64,000 nt of DNA from Salinispora pacifica CNR114 (GCF_000514775.1 NZ_AZWO01000008.1:62001-126000); one strand, 5' to 3'; positions 1 through 8,708 are shown, counted from the first letter of the stretch. Program-made: numbers and translations. Notes: generated from the letters alone by a model not told the origin.

Positions 1-2
1 CC

Positions 3-101
3 GGTAGCGTACTCGCCGAGACCGAGCGGTTCCTGGAGTGGGAGGCGCGCCAGGCTTCGGCCGTCCCGGGCGAGGTGGCGGGCGGACGGGACGTAGGCTG
101 A
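3..101 (+). CDS. 3' end of an unidentified upstream gene (partial)
   Basis: An open frame enters from the left edge and stops at TGA 99-101, giving about 32 residues rich in Glu/Ala/Gly. It has the codon bias of the window and ends 69 bp before the cystathionine beta-synthase start. Nothing in so short a piece identifies a family. It could equally be a chance frame; in mycobacteria a hydrolase gene lies near this position, but that is only context. Confidence 0.4.
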   Translation, partial: GSVLAETERFLEWEARQASAVPGEVAGGRDVG

Positions 102-170
102 GCGCGCGACATCCGTATTCGTCTGCCCGGCCGCCCACCCGGCGGCACCGGAGGAGAAGGGCACAACCAG

Positions 171-1541
171 GTGCAGTACTACGACAACGTCGTCGAGTTG
201 ATCGGCAACACCCCGCTGGTACGCCTGCGCAACGTGACTGAGGGCATCCAGGCCACCGTCCTGGTGAAGGTGGAGTACCTGAACCCCGGCGGGTCGGTCA
301 AGGATCGGATCGCCCTGCGCATGGTGGAGGACGCCGAGCAGGCGGGGATTCTCCGACCGGGCGGCACGATCGTCGAACCGACCAGTGGCAACACCGGGGT
401 CGGGTTGGCGCTGGTGGCCCAGCTGAAGGGCTACCGGTGCGTGTTCGTCTGCCCGGACAAGGTCAGCCAGGACAAGCAGGACGTGCTGCGCGCCTACGGC
501 GCTGAGGTGGTCGTCTGCCCGACCGCGGTCGCGCCCGCGGATCCCCGCTCCTACTACAACGTCTCCGATCGCCTCGCCCAGGAGATCCCCGGCGCCTGGA
601 AGCCCAACCAGTACGCCCACCCGGCGAACCCCCGCTCCCACTACGAGACCACCGGTCCGGAGCTGTGGGCGCAGACCGAGGGTCGGATCACCCACTTCGT
701 CGCGGGGGTCGGCACCGGTGGCACGATCTCCGGTATCGGGCGCTACCTGAAGGAGGCGTCGGCGGGGCGGGTCAAGGTGATCGGCGCCGACCCGGAGGGG
801 TCGGTCTACTCCGGTGGCACCGGGCGGCCGTACCTGGTCGAGGGGGTCGGTGAGGACTTCTGGCCGGAGACCTACGACCGGGAGATCGCCGACGAGATCG
901 TTGAGGTCTCCGACAAGGCGTCGTTCGAGATGACCCGCCGGCTGGCCCGGACCGAGGGGCTGCTGGTCGGTGGCTCCTGCGGGATGGCGGTCGTCGCGGG
1001 GCTGGAGGTGGCCCGTGCAGCCGGTCCGGACGACGTGGTCGTGGTGCTGCTGCCGGACGGGGGGCGCGGCTACCTGTCCAAGATCTTCAACGACTCGTGG
1101 ATGGCCCGGTACGGCTTCCTGGACAACTCCGGCAACGAGCCGACCATCGCCGAGACCCTCGCCGGCAAGCCGGGTGGGTTGCCGGAGCTGGTGCACGTGC
1201 ACCCGACCGAGACGGTTCGGGACGCGATCGACTACCTGCGCGAGTACGGCGTCTCCCAGCTGCCGGTGCTGAAGGCTGAACCGCCGGTGGTGACCGGCGA
1301 GGTGGCTGGGTCGATCGCGGAGCGGGACCTGCTCGACGCGCTCTTCACCGGCCAGGCGCAGCTGCACGACACCATCGAGCGGCACATGGCCGCGCCCCTG
1401 CCGATGATCGGTGGCGGGCAGCCGGTCAGCGAGGCGGTGACTTTGCTGGAGAAGTCCGACGCCGCTCTGGTGCTGATCGACGGCAAACCGAAGGGGGTTC
1501 TCACCCGGCAGGACCTGCTCGCCCACCTCGGTTCCCGCTGA
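171..1541 (+). CDS. cbs: cystathionine beta-synthase
   Basis: PLP enzyme that condenses serine with homocysteine to cystathionine in reverse transsulfuration; cytoplasmic. The 456 residues start at GTG 171 behind a strong GGAGGAG site. The fold-type II catalytic core fills residues 1 to about 320: Lys44 in GGSVKDR is the PLP lysine, TSGNTG at 71-76 binds the cofactor carboxylate side, and GVGTGGT at 179-185 is the phosphate loop. Two CBS-domain repeats follow (about 335-456), the usual regulatory module of this enzyme rather than of the shorter cysteine synthases. With metB at 11.7 kb and ahcY at 61.9 kb it completes a homocysteine route. Catalytic function is well supported; the CBS-domain ligand cannot be read from the sequence. 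Confidence 0.93.
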   Translation: MQYYDNVVELIGNTPLVRLRNVTEGIQATVLVKVEYLNPGGSVKDRIALRMVEDAEQAGILRPGGTIVEPTSGNTGVGLALVAQLKGYRCVFVCPDKVSQDKQDVLRAYGAEVVVCPTAVAPADPRSYYNVSDRLAQEIPGAWKPNQYAHPANPRSHYETTGPELWAQTEGRITHFVAGVGTGGTISGIGRYLKEASAGRVKVIGADPEGSVYSGGTGRPYLVEGVGEDFWPETYDREIADEIVEVSDKASFEMTRRLARTEGLLVGGSCGMAVVAGLEVARAAGPDDVVVVLLPDGGRGYLSKIFNDSWMARYGFLDNSGNEPTIAETLAGKPGGLPELVHVHPTETVRDAIDYLREYGVSQLPVLKAEPPVVTGEVAGSIAERDLLDALFTGQAQLHDTIERHMAAPLPMIGGGQPVSEAVTLLEKSDAALVLIDGKPKGVLTRQDLLAHLGSR

Positions 1542-1623
1542 CGGACGCTGGATCAACCCCCCGCGGGGCCCTCGCCGACCTGGGCGTGGGCCGGGGCCCT
1601 GCCGGGTACCTCGCCCATCGGAG

Positions 1624-2133
1624 CTACAACTCCCGCCGGTAGCGGAGCAGCACGGCGGGGGTCGAGCCGATCAGTTCTTCCTGGGTGACGCCGGTTGGCC
1701 GCCACCCGCCCCGCTCGTAGAAGCGGCGGGCCGGTCCGTTCTGCCGTAACACCCAGAGGGCTGCGACCCGCCAGCCACGGGAGCGCATCTCGGCCAGGGC
1801 GTCGGCCATCAGCATCCGGCCCAGCCCGCGGCCCCGCTCTGCCGGCTCCAGGTAGACCGCGTGGAGCAGCCCGGTGGCGGGGTCACCCTGGTCGTCCGGG
1901 CCGAGGTAGCTGAAGCCGACCAGGTGGTCACCCCGTTCCGCCACGGTCAACACGTGGTCGGCGCGCTCGTGACTCCAGCGTTCTCGCCAGTACTGTCCGA
2001 GCGCCGCCGGGGTCGGCTCGGTCAGCTGCGCGGTGGTCAGGAGGGGGGCGTAGGCGGCGACTCGGGAACGGTGGTGCAGCGCCCCAACCGCGATCAGGTC
2101 GTCCACCGTCCCGGGACGGAGCGTGACGGTCAC
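1624..2133 (-). CDS. GNAT-family N-acetyltransferase
   Basis: A 169-residue single-domain acetyltransferase that would move an acyl group from acyl-CoA to an unknown amine. The acetyl-CoA loop is visible as RGRGLGRML near residue 100, preceded by the strand LLHAVYLEP and followed by [18 protein letters not shown], the classic C-terminal GNAT signature. Its GTG start overlaps the RNase Z stop codon in a GTGA arrangement, so it is probably translated by coupling from rnz mRNA. It converges on cbs with 82 bp between the ends. No substrate can be inferred. Confidence 0.85.
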   Translation of the reverse strand: MTVTLRPGTVDDLIAVGALHHRSRVAAYAPLLTTAQLTEPTPAALGQYWRERWSHERADHVLTVAERGDHLVGFSYLGPDDQGDPATGLLHAVYLEPAERGRGLGRMLMADALAEMRSRGWRVAALWVLRQNGPARRFYERGGWRPTGVTQEELIGSTPAVLLRYRREL

Positions 2134-3059
2134 CTGGCCGAGGGTACCCGCCGGGGTGGCACCGGCACGGTCGTCAGGTCCTCGGCGACCACCAGATCAC
2201 CCGTGAAGTGCTCCCGGGCCTCGGCGGCGAAGCGGTCCAGGTCCGGGTAGCGCTGGGAGAAGTGGGTGAGCACGAGGCGGCGTACCCCGCACTCGGTGGC
2301 GACCTGCGCCGCCTGCCCTGCGGTCAGGTGCCCAACCTCGGCGGCGAGCGCGGCCTCCGAGGCCAGGAAGGTGGCCTCGATGACCAGGAGGTCGGCGTTG
2401 TCGGCGAGGGCGTACACCGCGTCGCAGAGGCCGGTGTCCATCACGAACGCGAACCGCTGGCCCGGCCGCGGCGTGCTCATCTGCTCCCGGGTGACCCGCC
2501 GTCCCGCCACGTCGAGGTGGCCGACGCGGAGCAGCTCGCCGATGGCCGGGCCGGCGATGCCGTGGGCCGCGAGCCGCTCCGGCAGCATCCGGTGCCCGTC
2601 CGGCTCGACCAGCCGATACCCGTACGTCTCGACCGGGTGCCGGAGCCGGCGGGCCTCCAGCACGCCGCCGCGGATCGCGATCTGCTGCCCGTCCGTGGCG
2701 ATCGGTACGACGGCCAGCTCGGCGGTCTCGTAGAAACTCGACGCGTGCCGCAGCCGGGCAAAGTACTCGGCACCGCCGGCCGGAAAGTGCACCGTGACCG
2801 GGTGCGGCACCCGGTCCAGGGAGAGCCGCTGAATGGTGCCGGGGAGCCCGAGACAGTGGTCGCCGTGGAAGTGTGTGACACAGATCCGGGTCAGGTCGGT
2901 GGCGGTCACCGTGCTGTACAGCAGCTGCCGCTGGCTGCCTTCCCCCGGATCGAAGAGGATCACCTCGTCGTCCCAGCGCAGGACGTACCCGTTGTGGTTT
3001 CGGGTGCGGGTCGGCGTCTGGCTGGCAGTCCCGAGTACCACCAGTTCCCGCATCGACAT
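2130..3059 (-). CDS. rnz: ribonuclease Z (tRNA 3' endonuclease)
   Basis: Metallo-beta-lactamase-fold nuclease that trims tRNA 3' trailers; about 309 residues. The zinc motif [13 protein letters not shown] and the later [10 protein letters not shown] are both present, and VMDTGLCD is a family signature. I chose ATG 3059 because a good GGAGGG site lies 9 nt upstream; a second in-frame ATG is at 3053. The longer upstream open frame runs through the leader and is unlikely to be translated. The gene follows a leader with a 12-codon ORF and hairpin (3219-3313), suggesting post-transcriptional control, and is coupled to the GNAT gene by a 4-bp overlap. Confidence 0.92.
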   Translation of the reverse strand: MSMRELVVLGTASQTPTRTRNHNGYVLRWDDEVILFDPGEGSQRQLLYSTVTATDLTRICVTHFHGDHCLGLPGTIQRLSLDRVPHPVTVHFPAGGAEYFARLRHASSFYETAELAVVPIATDGQQIAIRGGVLEARRLRHPVETYGYRLVEPDGHRMLPERLAAHGIAGPAIGELLRVGHLDVAGRRVTREQMSTPRPGQRFAFVMDTGLCDAVYALADNADLLVIEATFLASEAALAAEVGHLTAGQAAQVATECGVRRLVLTHFSQRYPDLDRFAAEAREHFTGDLVVAEDLTTVPVPPRRVPSAR

Positions 3060-3218
3060 GCCGCCCTCCTGTCGCCCTGGCGCTGCTGGGGAAAGAACGA
3101 CCCCCGGGGCTTCCGCGTTGACACGCGGGCCGGCTGGACTGGGCCGGCACCCCGGGGGTCGGGTGGCTGTCATGGATTCGCCGCACCGCTGCCACACGGT
3201 CTCGACGATCTTTACTGC

Positions 3219-3234
3219 CCACCCAGCCGGGTGG
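3219..3234 (-). promoter_or_regulatory. short leader hairpin between tiny ORF and rnz
   Basis: A perfect 6-bp GC stem (CCACCC / GGGTGG) with a 4-nt loop lies 20 nt after the stop of the 12-codon ORF and about 160 nt before the rnz start. No U-tract follows. Its place after a translated tiny ORF fits an attenuation or stability element, which is inference. Confidence 0.4.
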
Positions 3235-3254
3235 ACGACTGTCGAGGACAGCGG

Positions 3255-3293
3255 CTAGCGGGCAGCCACCTCACGAGTCCGATTGCTATACAA
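3255..3293 (-). CDS. 12-residue leader peptide upstream of rnz
   Basis: TTG start at 3293, TAG at 3255-3257, encoding MYSNRTREVAAR. It lies 10 nt after AGGAGG within a 16-nt Shine-Dalgarno block (3298-3313) almost fully complementary to the 3' end of 16S rRNA, with a plausible promoter just upstream (3325-3354). Such a strong site in front of so short a frame suggests that its translation matters in its own right, either ribosome-mediated control of rnz or a functional micropeptide. I could not search for conservation; peptide function is unknown. Confidence 0.5.
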   Translation of the reverse strand: MYSNRTREVAAR

Positions 3294-3297
3294 GTCT

Positions 3298-3313
3298 GGA
3301 CCACCTCCTTTCC
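3298..3313 (-). promoter_or_regulatory. exceptionally long Shine-Dalgarno sequence
   Basis: On the minus strand this reads GGAAAGGAGGTGGTCC. It matches the complement of the 16S rRNA 3' tail (GGATCACCTCCTTTCT) over about 15 positions with one G:U-type change. Other ribosome sites in this window are 4-7 nt. It serves the 12-codon ORF, not rnz itself. Confidence 0.6.
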
Positions 3314-3324
3314 CGTGTACCGTC

Positions 3325-3354
3325 ACGCTATCCACAGCGCTGTGCCCCCGGCAA
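3325..3354 (-). promoter_or_regulatory. probable promoter of the rnz leader
   Basis: Minus strand: -35-like TTGCCG (3349-3354), 18-bp spacer, -10 TAGCGT (3325-3330). Transcription would start near 3318, only a few bases before the long Shine-Dalgarno block, so the ribosome site would be at the 5' tip of the mRNA. Confidence 0.4.
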
Positions 3355-3370
3355 CGGATTTCGATCACAA

Positions 3371-3413
3371 GCCCGGGCGGGAGGCGAATCAGCTTCGCGA
3401 CGGCCGCCCGGGC
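3371..3413 (-). terminator. hairpin terminator of the NAGGN operon
   Basis: A perfect 10-bp GC stem (GCCCGGGCGG at 3371-3380 with its complement at 3404-3413) encloses a 23-nt loop containing a smaller CGAA/TTCG pairing. It sits 24 bp past the stop of the M42 peptidase gene. There is no U-tract, as usual for high-GC actinomycetes. Confidence 0.55.
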
Positions 3414-3436
3414 GCTGGTCGCGGCGTGGGCATCCC

Positions 3437-4630
3437 TCAGGTGAGGCCGTGCAGGCCGATCGGGCCCTCGCGCGGCCCGTCCTCCTGCGCGGGCTGCACG
3501 GCCAGCGACGGGAACTTCGCGAGCTCACCCGCGGGCTCCGCATCCCACTCCGGGAAGACCAGGTCGCTCTGGAGGTAGAGGCAGAGCAGCTGGGTCAGGT
3601 GGCGCAGCCCGTCCAGATGGGTGCGCTCGTGGCCGTGAGTGGCGTCCACCCCGAATCCGAGCAGCGCCACCCGGGCGTGCGCACCGGCCTCGACCGCCGC
3701 CGCGACATCCGAACGGTAGTTGTCGAAGACGTCCCGGACCAGGTCGACGTCGTTGGCGCGGGCGATCGCCGCCAGGTTGCGGGTCAGGTGGTAGTCGAAC
3801 GGGCCCACCCCGTCCCCCATCGCCAGGGTGGCCGCGTCCTCCCGGGACTGCTGTCCGGGGGCGACGACGGCCGCGTCCACCGAGACGATCTCAGCCACAT
3901 CCGGATCCAGCCCGTGGGAGGCGCCGTGGCCGATCTCCTCGGTGACAGTGATCAACAGGTGTGCGCTGACCGCCGGGGTGACCCCGGCGTCAACCAACGC
4001 CTTGCACGCGGTCAGCACCGCGGCCACGCCCGCCTTGTCGTCCAGGTGACGGGACTTCACGTACCCGGCGGGGGTGACCTGTGGGTTGGGTAGGAGCGCC
4101 ACGAAGTCGCCCACGTCGATCCCCAACGCGCGGAGGCCGGCGGTGTCGTACACCGGCTCGTCCACCCGGACCTCGACCAGCTCCCAGCCGATGCCCTGGG
4201 AGTCCACCGCGTCGTTGTATCGGTGCCCACTGGCCTTCAACGGCAGCACCTGGCCGGTGACCACCCGATCCAGGTGATCGGTGAAGACCCGTACGTGGGC
4301 GCCCTCGGCGAAACGTGCGCTGTGCGTCCCGATCGGCTGGAGCTCCAGCCGCCCGTTCTCCTTGAGCCGCTTCACCATCCCGCCGATGACATCGGTGTGC
4401 ACCACGATCGCCCGGTCGGCCCCGGTTGTGCGGGGGCCCGGCAGCTCGGCGCTGAGCGCGCCGCGTCGGGTCAGCGTGGACGGGATCCCGAGCGCCGCCA
4501 ACCGCTCGCCCACGTACTGCTGTACGTGGTCGGTACGGCCGGCCGGGCTCGGGATCTCCAGTAGCTCCACCAGGACGTGGCGTAGGTAGTCGAGGTCGAG
4601 TGGGAGGGGTACGGGCTGGCTCGGGGTCAT
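3437..4630 (-). CDS. M42-family metallopeptidase of the NAGGN osmoprotectant system
   Basis: Cytosolic dinuclear-zinc aminopeptidase of 397 residues. Metal and catalytic positions of the M42/M20 fold are present: His78 and Asp80 in VVHTD, Asp198 in RHLDDKAG, Glu231-Glu232 in TVTEEIGHG, and the late DATHGHERTH. Its ATG overlaps the stop of the synthetase gene (ATGA), and it is the last gene of the asnO-ngg-peptidase operon. A peptidase of this subgroup is a known companion of NAGGN genes, perhaps for turnover of the dipeptide; its exact role is not established. Family and operon membership are secure, substrate is inferred. Confidence 0.85.
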   Translation of the reverse strand: MTPSQPVPLPLDLDYLRHVLVELLEIPSPAGRTDHVQQYVGERLAALGIPSTLTRRGALSAELPGPRTTGADRAIVVHTDVIGGMVKRLKENGRLELQPIGTHSARFAEGAHVRVFTDHLDRVVTGQVLPLKASGHRYNDAVDSQGIGWELVEVRVDEPVYDTAGLRALGIDVGDFVALLPNPQVTPAGYVKSRHLDDKAGVAAVLTACKALVDAGVTPAVSAHLLITVTEEIGHGASHGLDPDVAEIVSVDAAVVAPGQQSREDAATLAMGDGVGPFDYHLTRNLAAIARANDVDLVRDVFDNYRSDVAAAVEAGAHARVALLGFGVDATHGHERTHLDGLRHLTQLLCLYLQSDLVFPEWDAEPAGELAKFPSLAVQPAQEDGPREGPIGLHGLT

Positions 4631-6474
4631 ACTCCAGAGCTTGCCGCACCCGCCGGGGACCAGAGGCGTTGCGGTGCCCGGGTCCCGGGGAAGAGTAGAT
4701 CGACGAAGCGTTCGGCGGTCGGCTGCGGCTCGTGGTTGGCCAGGCCGGGTCGCTCGTTCGCCTCGATGAAGACGTGCTCGGGATGCTCCGCGGCGGGCAC
4801 CAACAGGTCCAGCCCGGTCACCGGGATGTCAAGTGCCCTACTCGCGGCCACACACGCCTCGGCGATCTCTGGATGCAGCTCCGCGGTGACATCGTGGATC
4901 GTGCCACCGGTGTGCAGGTTGGCGGTCCGGCGGACGACCAGCAGTTCGCCCTCCGGCAGGATGTCGGCCAGGGCGTATCCGGCTTCGGCGACCACCTCGC
5001 GGGTCATCTCGTCCAGTGGGATGCGGGACTCGCCGCCGGTCGCGGCGGCCCGACGCCGGCTCTGCCGCTTGATCAGCTCCGTGATGTCGTGCGCCCCGTC
5101 GCCGATGATCGATGCTGGTCGACGCAGCGCGGCCGCCACCACCTCATGATCGATCATGATGACGCGCAGATCCTCACCGGCGCGCAACTCCTCGAGCAGC
5201 ACCTCCGGGCAGTATCGGGTGGCCAGCTCGATGGCCGTCTGCAGGGCCTCGGCGGTGCGTACGCCGACGGTGATCCCCTTGCCCTGCTCGCCCCGGGCCG
5301 GCTTGACGACCAACTCGCCGACCTCGGCCAGGAACGCGGTGTCGGCCCCGTCACCGGTGGCCGTCCGGCCCCGCGGCACGGAGAGCCCGGCCTGGGCGAG
5401 GATCCGCCGGGTGACCCGCTTGTCGTCACAGCGGCTCATCGCCACCGCCGAGGTCAGCTCGGAGAGCGACTCGCGGGTGAGGATCGTCCGGCCGCCGCTG
5501 GTCAGCCGCAGCTCACCCCAGGTCGGGTCGGTCACCTCCACCCGGATGCCCCGGCGCATCGCCTCGTCCGCGACGATCTGCGCGTACGGGTTGAGCTCGT
5601 CGTACCCCTCCGGCATGGCGGGGAGGAAGAGCCGCTCGTTGATCGGGTTCTTCCGCTTCACGCAGAGTGCGGTGACGCGGTAGAAACCGAGCCGCTCATA
5701 GAGCCGGATCGCGCCCTCGTTCTCGGCGAGCACCGAGAGGTCCACGTACGCCCGTCCCCGGTTGACCAACCGGGCCGCCAGCTCGGTGATGAGCGCCTGG
5801 CCGGTGCCGGGCGGTGCGGCGTTGAAGTCCACGGTCAGGCACCAGAGGCTGGAACCGCCGTCCGGGTCGTCGAAGACGGCGACGTGGTCCACCCCGGTTA
5901 TGGTGCCGACGATCTCGCCGGTCGCGTTCTCGGCGACCAGGTGCAGGAAACTGTCGGTGGCGGCGTTGGCGACGAGTACCTCCACCGGCGCGGTCACCAT
6001 GCTGTTGGCCGCGTAGATCCGATTGACGTCCTCGGCGTCCTGCGCGTCCCGCAGCGGCCGGATCCGCAGGCCGGGGATTTCCGGGGCAGCGAGCCCCTCG
6101 CCGTGCAACGGCAGCCGGAAGGTCAGCGACGGGTCGATGAACAGCTCGTCCGGCAGCCGGGAGACGAGTACGTGCGGATCGTCGAGGTAGATGCAGATGT
6201 CCCGGGCGCCGGCCGCCTCCGAGCGCAGCACGTCGGCGACGTCGGCCTGGTCGGCGTAGGTCTGGCCGAACACCAACCGGCCCCAGCCGCAGTCGAGCAC
6301 GACGCCCGCGGCGGGCGCGTCGGCGACGTGTTCCGCCGTGGGTACGACGGCCGGGCTGGCGGAGGTGGCCGCGGCGGCCACCGGGTCGCCGCCGGGGCCG
6401 ACCCGCTCGAACCGACGGCTCCGGCCCCGTACCTGATCTGCCAGTGCTACCCCGGTCGCGAGGCTCCCCGACAT
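4627..6474 (-). CDS. ngg: N-acetylglutaminylglutamine synthetase (GNAT plus ATP-grasp)
   Basis: Two-domain enzyme that acetylates glutamine and ligates a second glutamine, giving the precursor of the osmolyte N-acetylglutaminylglutamine amide. The first half (to about residue 290) is a GNAT domain ending in ENEGAIRLYERLGFYRV. The second half is an ATP-grasp ligase with VVKPARGEQGKGITVGV and the terminal VFIEANERPGLANHEPQP. I chose ATG 6474, two bases after the asnO stop, giving 615 residues; an in-frame start at 6528 inside asnO is possible. It overlaps the peptidase gene by 4 bp. No osmolyte transporter lies next to it. Confidence 0.88.
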   Translation of the reverse strand: MSGSLATGVALADQVRGRSRRFERVGPGGDPVAAAATSASPAVVPTAEHVADAPAAGVVLDCGWGRLVFGQTYADQADVADVLRSEAAGARDICIYLDDPHVLVSRLPDELFIDPSLTFRLPLHGEGLAAPEIPGLRIRPLRDAQDAEDVNRIYAANSMVTAPVEVLVANAATDSFLHLVAENATGEIVGTITGVDHVAVFDDPDGGSSLWCLTVDFNAAPPGTGQALITELAARLVNRGRAYVDLSVLAENEGAIRLYERLGFYRVTALCVKRKNPINERLFLPAMPEGYDELNPYAQIVADEAMRRGIRVEVTDPTWGELRLTSGGRTILTRESLSELTSAVAMSRCDDKRVTRRILAQAGLSVPRGRTATGDGADTAFLAEVGELVVKPARGEQGKGITVGVRTAEALQTAIELATRYCPEVLLEELRAGEDLRVIMIDHEVVAAALRRPASIIGDGAHDITELIKRQSRRRAAATGGESRIPLDEMTREVVAEAGYALADILPEGELLVVRRTANLHTGGTIHDVTAELHPEIAEACVAASRALDIPVTGLDLLVPAAEHPEHVFIEANERPGLANHEPQPTAERFVDLLFPGTRAPQRLWSPAGAASSGV

Positions 6475-6476
6475 GG

Positions 6477-8261
6477 TCAACCGATTCCGTGGTTCTGGAG
6501 CCACATTTCCAGGAGTCCGAGTTGCCACAGCTTGTTTCCGTTCAACGGGGTCAGTTCGGCGTTCGGGTCGTCGAGCAGCGCGTTGACGTAGTCGGTGCGG
6601 TACAGCCCTCGACGACGAGCCTCCGGCGCCGAGAGTGCGTCGCGGACCCGGTCGAGGAGCTTGCCCTCCAGGTGGGTGAGGCCCGGAACCGGGAAGTAGC
6701 CCTTCGGCCGGTCGATGACCTCGTGCGGCAGGACCCGTCGGCCGATCTCCTTGAGCACGCCCTTGCCGCCCTGGGCCAGCTTCAGCTCCGGCGGGCAGGT
6801 CGCGGCGAGCTCCACGAACTCGTGGTCGAGGAACGGGACCCGGGCCTCCAGCCCGTGTGCCATGGTCATGTTGTCGACCCGCTTCACCGGGTCGTCGGTC
6901 AGCATGATCTGCGTGTCGATCCGCAGGCCGGCGTCGACCGCGGTCTGCGCCCCGGCCTGGGCCAGGTGGGCGGCGACGAACTCGCGTGCCGGGTCCCCGT
7001 CGGCCAGCCAGGCCGGGTTGAGGACGCGGGCCAGCCCGGCCGCGTCCCGGTCGAAGAACGCACGGGCGTACGTCCCGAGCGCCTCCTCCCGCGCGACCTG
7101 CGCCAGCGGCGGGTACCAGTGGTAGCCGCCCAGGATCTCGTCCGCGCCCTGACCGGACTGGACGACCTTGACGTGTCGGGCCACCTCCTGGCTGAGCAGG
7201 TAGAACGCGACGCAGTCATGGCTGACCATCGGCTCGCTCATCGCGGCGACGGCCGCCTCCAGCGGCGGCACCAGGTCCTGCGACGGGACGCGGATCTGGT
7301 GGTGGTCACTGTCGAAGGTCTTCGCCACCAGGTCCGAGTAGCGGAATTCGTCGCCCTCCCGGCCCCCGACCGAGTCGAAGCCGATGGAGAAGGTGGAGAG
7401 GCCGCGCTGGCCCTCCCCGGCGAGCAGGGCCACCACCAGGCTTGAGTCCAGGCCGCCGGAGAGCAGCACGCCGACCGGTACGTCGGCGACCATTCGTCGC
7501 CGCACGGCGGTGGTGAGGGAGCCCAGCAGGGCGTCCTGCCAGTCCTCCGCCGACCAGCCGGCGCGTTCGGGGTGCCGGGTGAAGGACGGATTCCAGTAGA
7601 CCCGCTCGTGGCTGCGGCCGTCCGGCTCGTAGACCCGGATGGTGGCCGGGGGAAGCTTGGCCACTCCGCGCAGGATGGTGCGCGGGGGCGGCACGATGCT
7701 GTGGAAGCTCAGGTAGTGCGCGAGCGCGACCGGGTCGATCTCGGTGTTGACGCCGCCACCGGCCAGCAGCGCCGGCAGGGTGCTGGCGAAGCGGACCACG
7801 CCCGGCGACTCGGCCAGGTAGAGCGGCTTGATGCCGAGCCGGTCCCGGGCCAGCACGAGTCGGCCGGTGTCCCGCTCGGTGATCGCCACGGCGAACATGC
7901 CGACGAGGTGGTCAACGAAGTCGAGGCCCCATTCGGCGTACGCCTTGACCACCACCTCGCTGTCTCCGGAGGAGAAGAAGTGGTGCCCCTTGGCCTGCAG
8001 TTCCGTCCGCAATTCCCGGTAGTTGTAGACGCAGCCGTTGAAGACGCCGGTCAGGCCGGCGGCGGCGTCCACGACGGGCTGGCCGCTGGCGGCCGAGAGG
8101 TCGATGATCTTTAGGCGGCGGTGCCCCAGGGCGATCGCTCCCTGTGCCCACACCCCGCTGTCGTCCGGCCCTCGGTCACTCATCGTGGCCGCCATGCGCT
8201 CCACCGTGGCCACGTCGGCCCGGGAACCATCACGGCGAAACTCTCCCGCAAGTCCGCACAT
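6477..8261 (-). CDS. asnO: N-acetylglutaminylglutamine amidotransferase (asparagine-synthase type)
   Basis: Class II glutamine amidotransferase, 594 residues. Cys2 (MCGLAGEF) is the N-terminal nucleophile of the glutaminase domain (about 1-215). SGGLDSS at 268-274 is the ATP pyrophosphatase loop of the synthetase domain, and GQGADEILGGY follows. It would amidate the C-terminus of N-acetylglutaminylglutamine. Plain asparagine synthetase B is the alternative, but the adjacent ngg gene and M42 peptidase decide for the NAGGN role. It is the first gene of the operon. A -10-like TATCCT lies at 8280-8285; no good ribosome site is visible. Confidence 0.88.
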   Translation of the reverse strand: MCGLAGEFRRDGSRADVATVERMAATMSDRGPDDSGVWAQGAIALGHRRLKIIDLSAASGQPVVDAAAGLTGVFNGCVYNYRELRTELQAKGHHFFSSGDSEVVVKAYAEWGLDFVDHLVGMFAVAITERDTGRLVLARDRLGIKPLYLAESPGVVRFASTLPALLAGGGVNTEIDPVALAHYLSFHSIVPPPRTILRGVAKLPPATIRVYEPDGRSHERVYWNPSFTRHPERAGWSAEDWQDALLGSLTTAVRRRMVADVPVGVLLSGGLDSSLVVALLAGEGQRGLSTFSIGFDSVGGREGDEFRYSDLVAKTFDSDHHQIRVPSQDLVPPLEAAVAAMSEPMVSHDCVAFYLLSQEVARHVKVVQSGQGADEILGGYHWYPPLAQVAREEALGTYARAFFDRDAAGLARVLNPAWLADGDPAREFVAAHLAQAGAQTAVDAGLRIDTQIMLTDDPVKRVDNMTMAHGLEARVPFLDHEFVELAATCPPELKLAQGGKGVLKEIGRRVLPHEVIDRPKGYFPVPGLTHLEGKLLDRVRDALSAPEARRRGLYRTDYVNALLDDPNAELTPLNGNKLWQLGLLEMWLQNHGIG

Positions 8262-8279
8262 GTCAGCCCATGCTGCCAG

Positions 8280-8285
8280 AGGATA
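8280..8285 (-). promoter_or_regulatory. possible -10 box of the asnO-ngg-peptidase operon
   Basis: TATCCT on the minus strand, 18 nt before the asnO ATG, giving a leader of roughly 10 nt. The -35 region is weak. It lies outside the repeat block at 8445-8552. Confidence 0.3.
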
Positions 8286-8444
8286 TTGCGATTAGCCTGT
8301 TGAGACTATGACGGTCGTGTAAAAGGGTTGCTAGAATTCCTGTCCTCCATTGCGCAGAGTGACGGTTCATGGGGTTGAGGGTGGCGGTTCGTGTCACGCG
8401 TGGTCACTCTGCGAGGATCTATCGCCGTCACGCGATGTGATGAT

Positions 8445-8552
8445 TGACCCATTTATGGAATCCGATGTGGCGGGCGGGTCGCCGGCGCGAGTGATCCATC
8501 GGCCCCGCCCTCGGCTGGCGGCAGGAATGGGTCAAATCGAATAAATGGGTCA
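8445..8552. repeat. three copies of an AATGGGTCA motif in the asnO/kinase intergenic region
   Basis: The 447-bp divergent region 8262-8708 holds a 12-bp inverted pair: TGACCCATTTAT at 8445-8456 and ATAAATGGGTCA at 8541-8552. A further direct copy AATGGGTCA is at 8526-8534, exactly 18 bp before the one at 8544-8552, and both direct copies continue into an A/TATCG tail. AT-rich spaced repeats in such GC-rich DNA look like binding sites for a regulator. The rest of the region shows no gene. Confidence 0.5.
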
Positions 8553-8708
8553 TATCGGGGCGAGCCTTGCGCCGTGTCTGTTGGTATCCGGCCGAGGCGA
8601 CAGCGAGGTTTAGGATCCGCGACGGACATCGGGCTCGGTGGACATCCTTCGCCGCTCGGCAGGGAGCCGCCGCCGTGGCCCGTCGCGATCCGACTGACGG
8701 GGCTGTCG

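Noticed and set aside
3219..3313. Antisense remnant of a 16S rRNA 3' end
   Set aside because: Similarity to the 16S tail covers only the Shine-Dalgarno block and is followed by a tiny ORF, so it is better read as a ribosome-binding site.
4732..6591. Long plus-strand open frame opposite ngg
   Set aside because: Pure antisense shadow: Gly/Arg/Val/Pro-rich, no motif, no ribosome site, and the minus strand encodes a clear two-domain enzyme.
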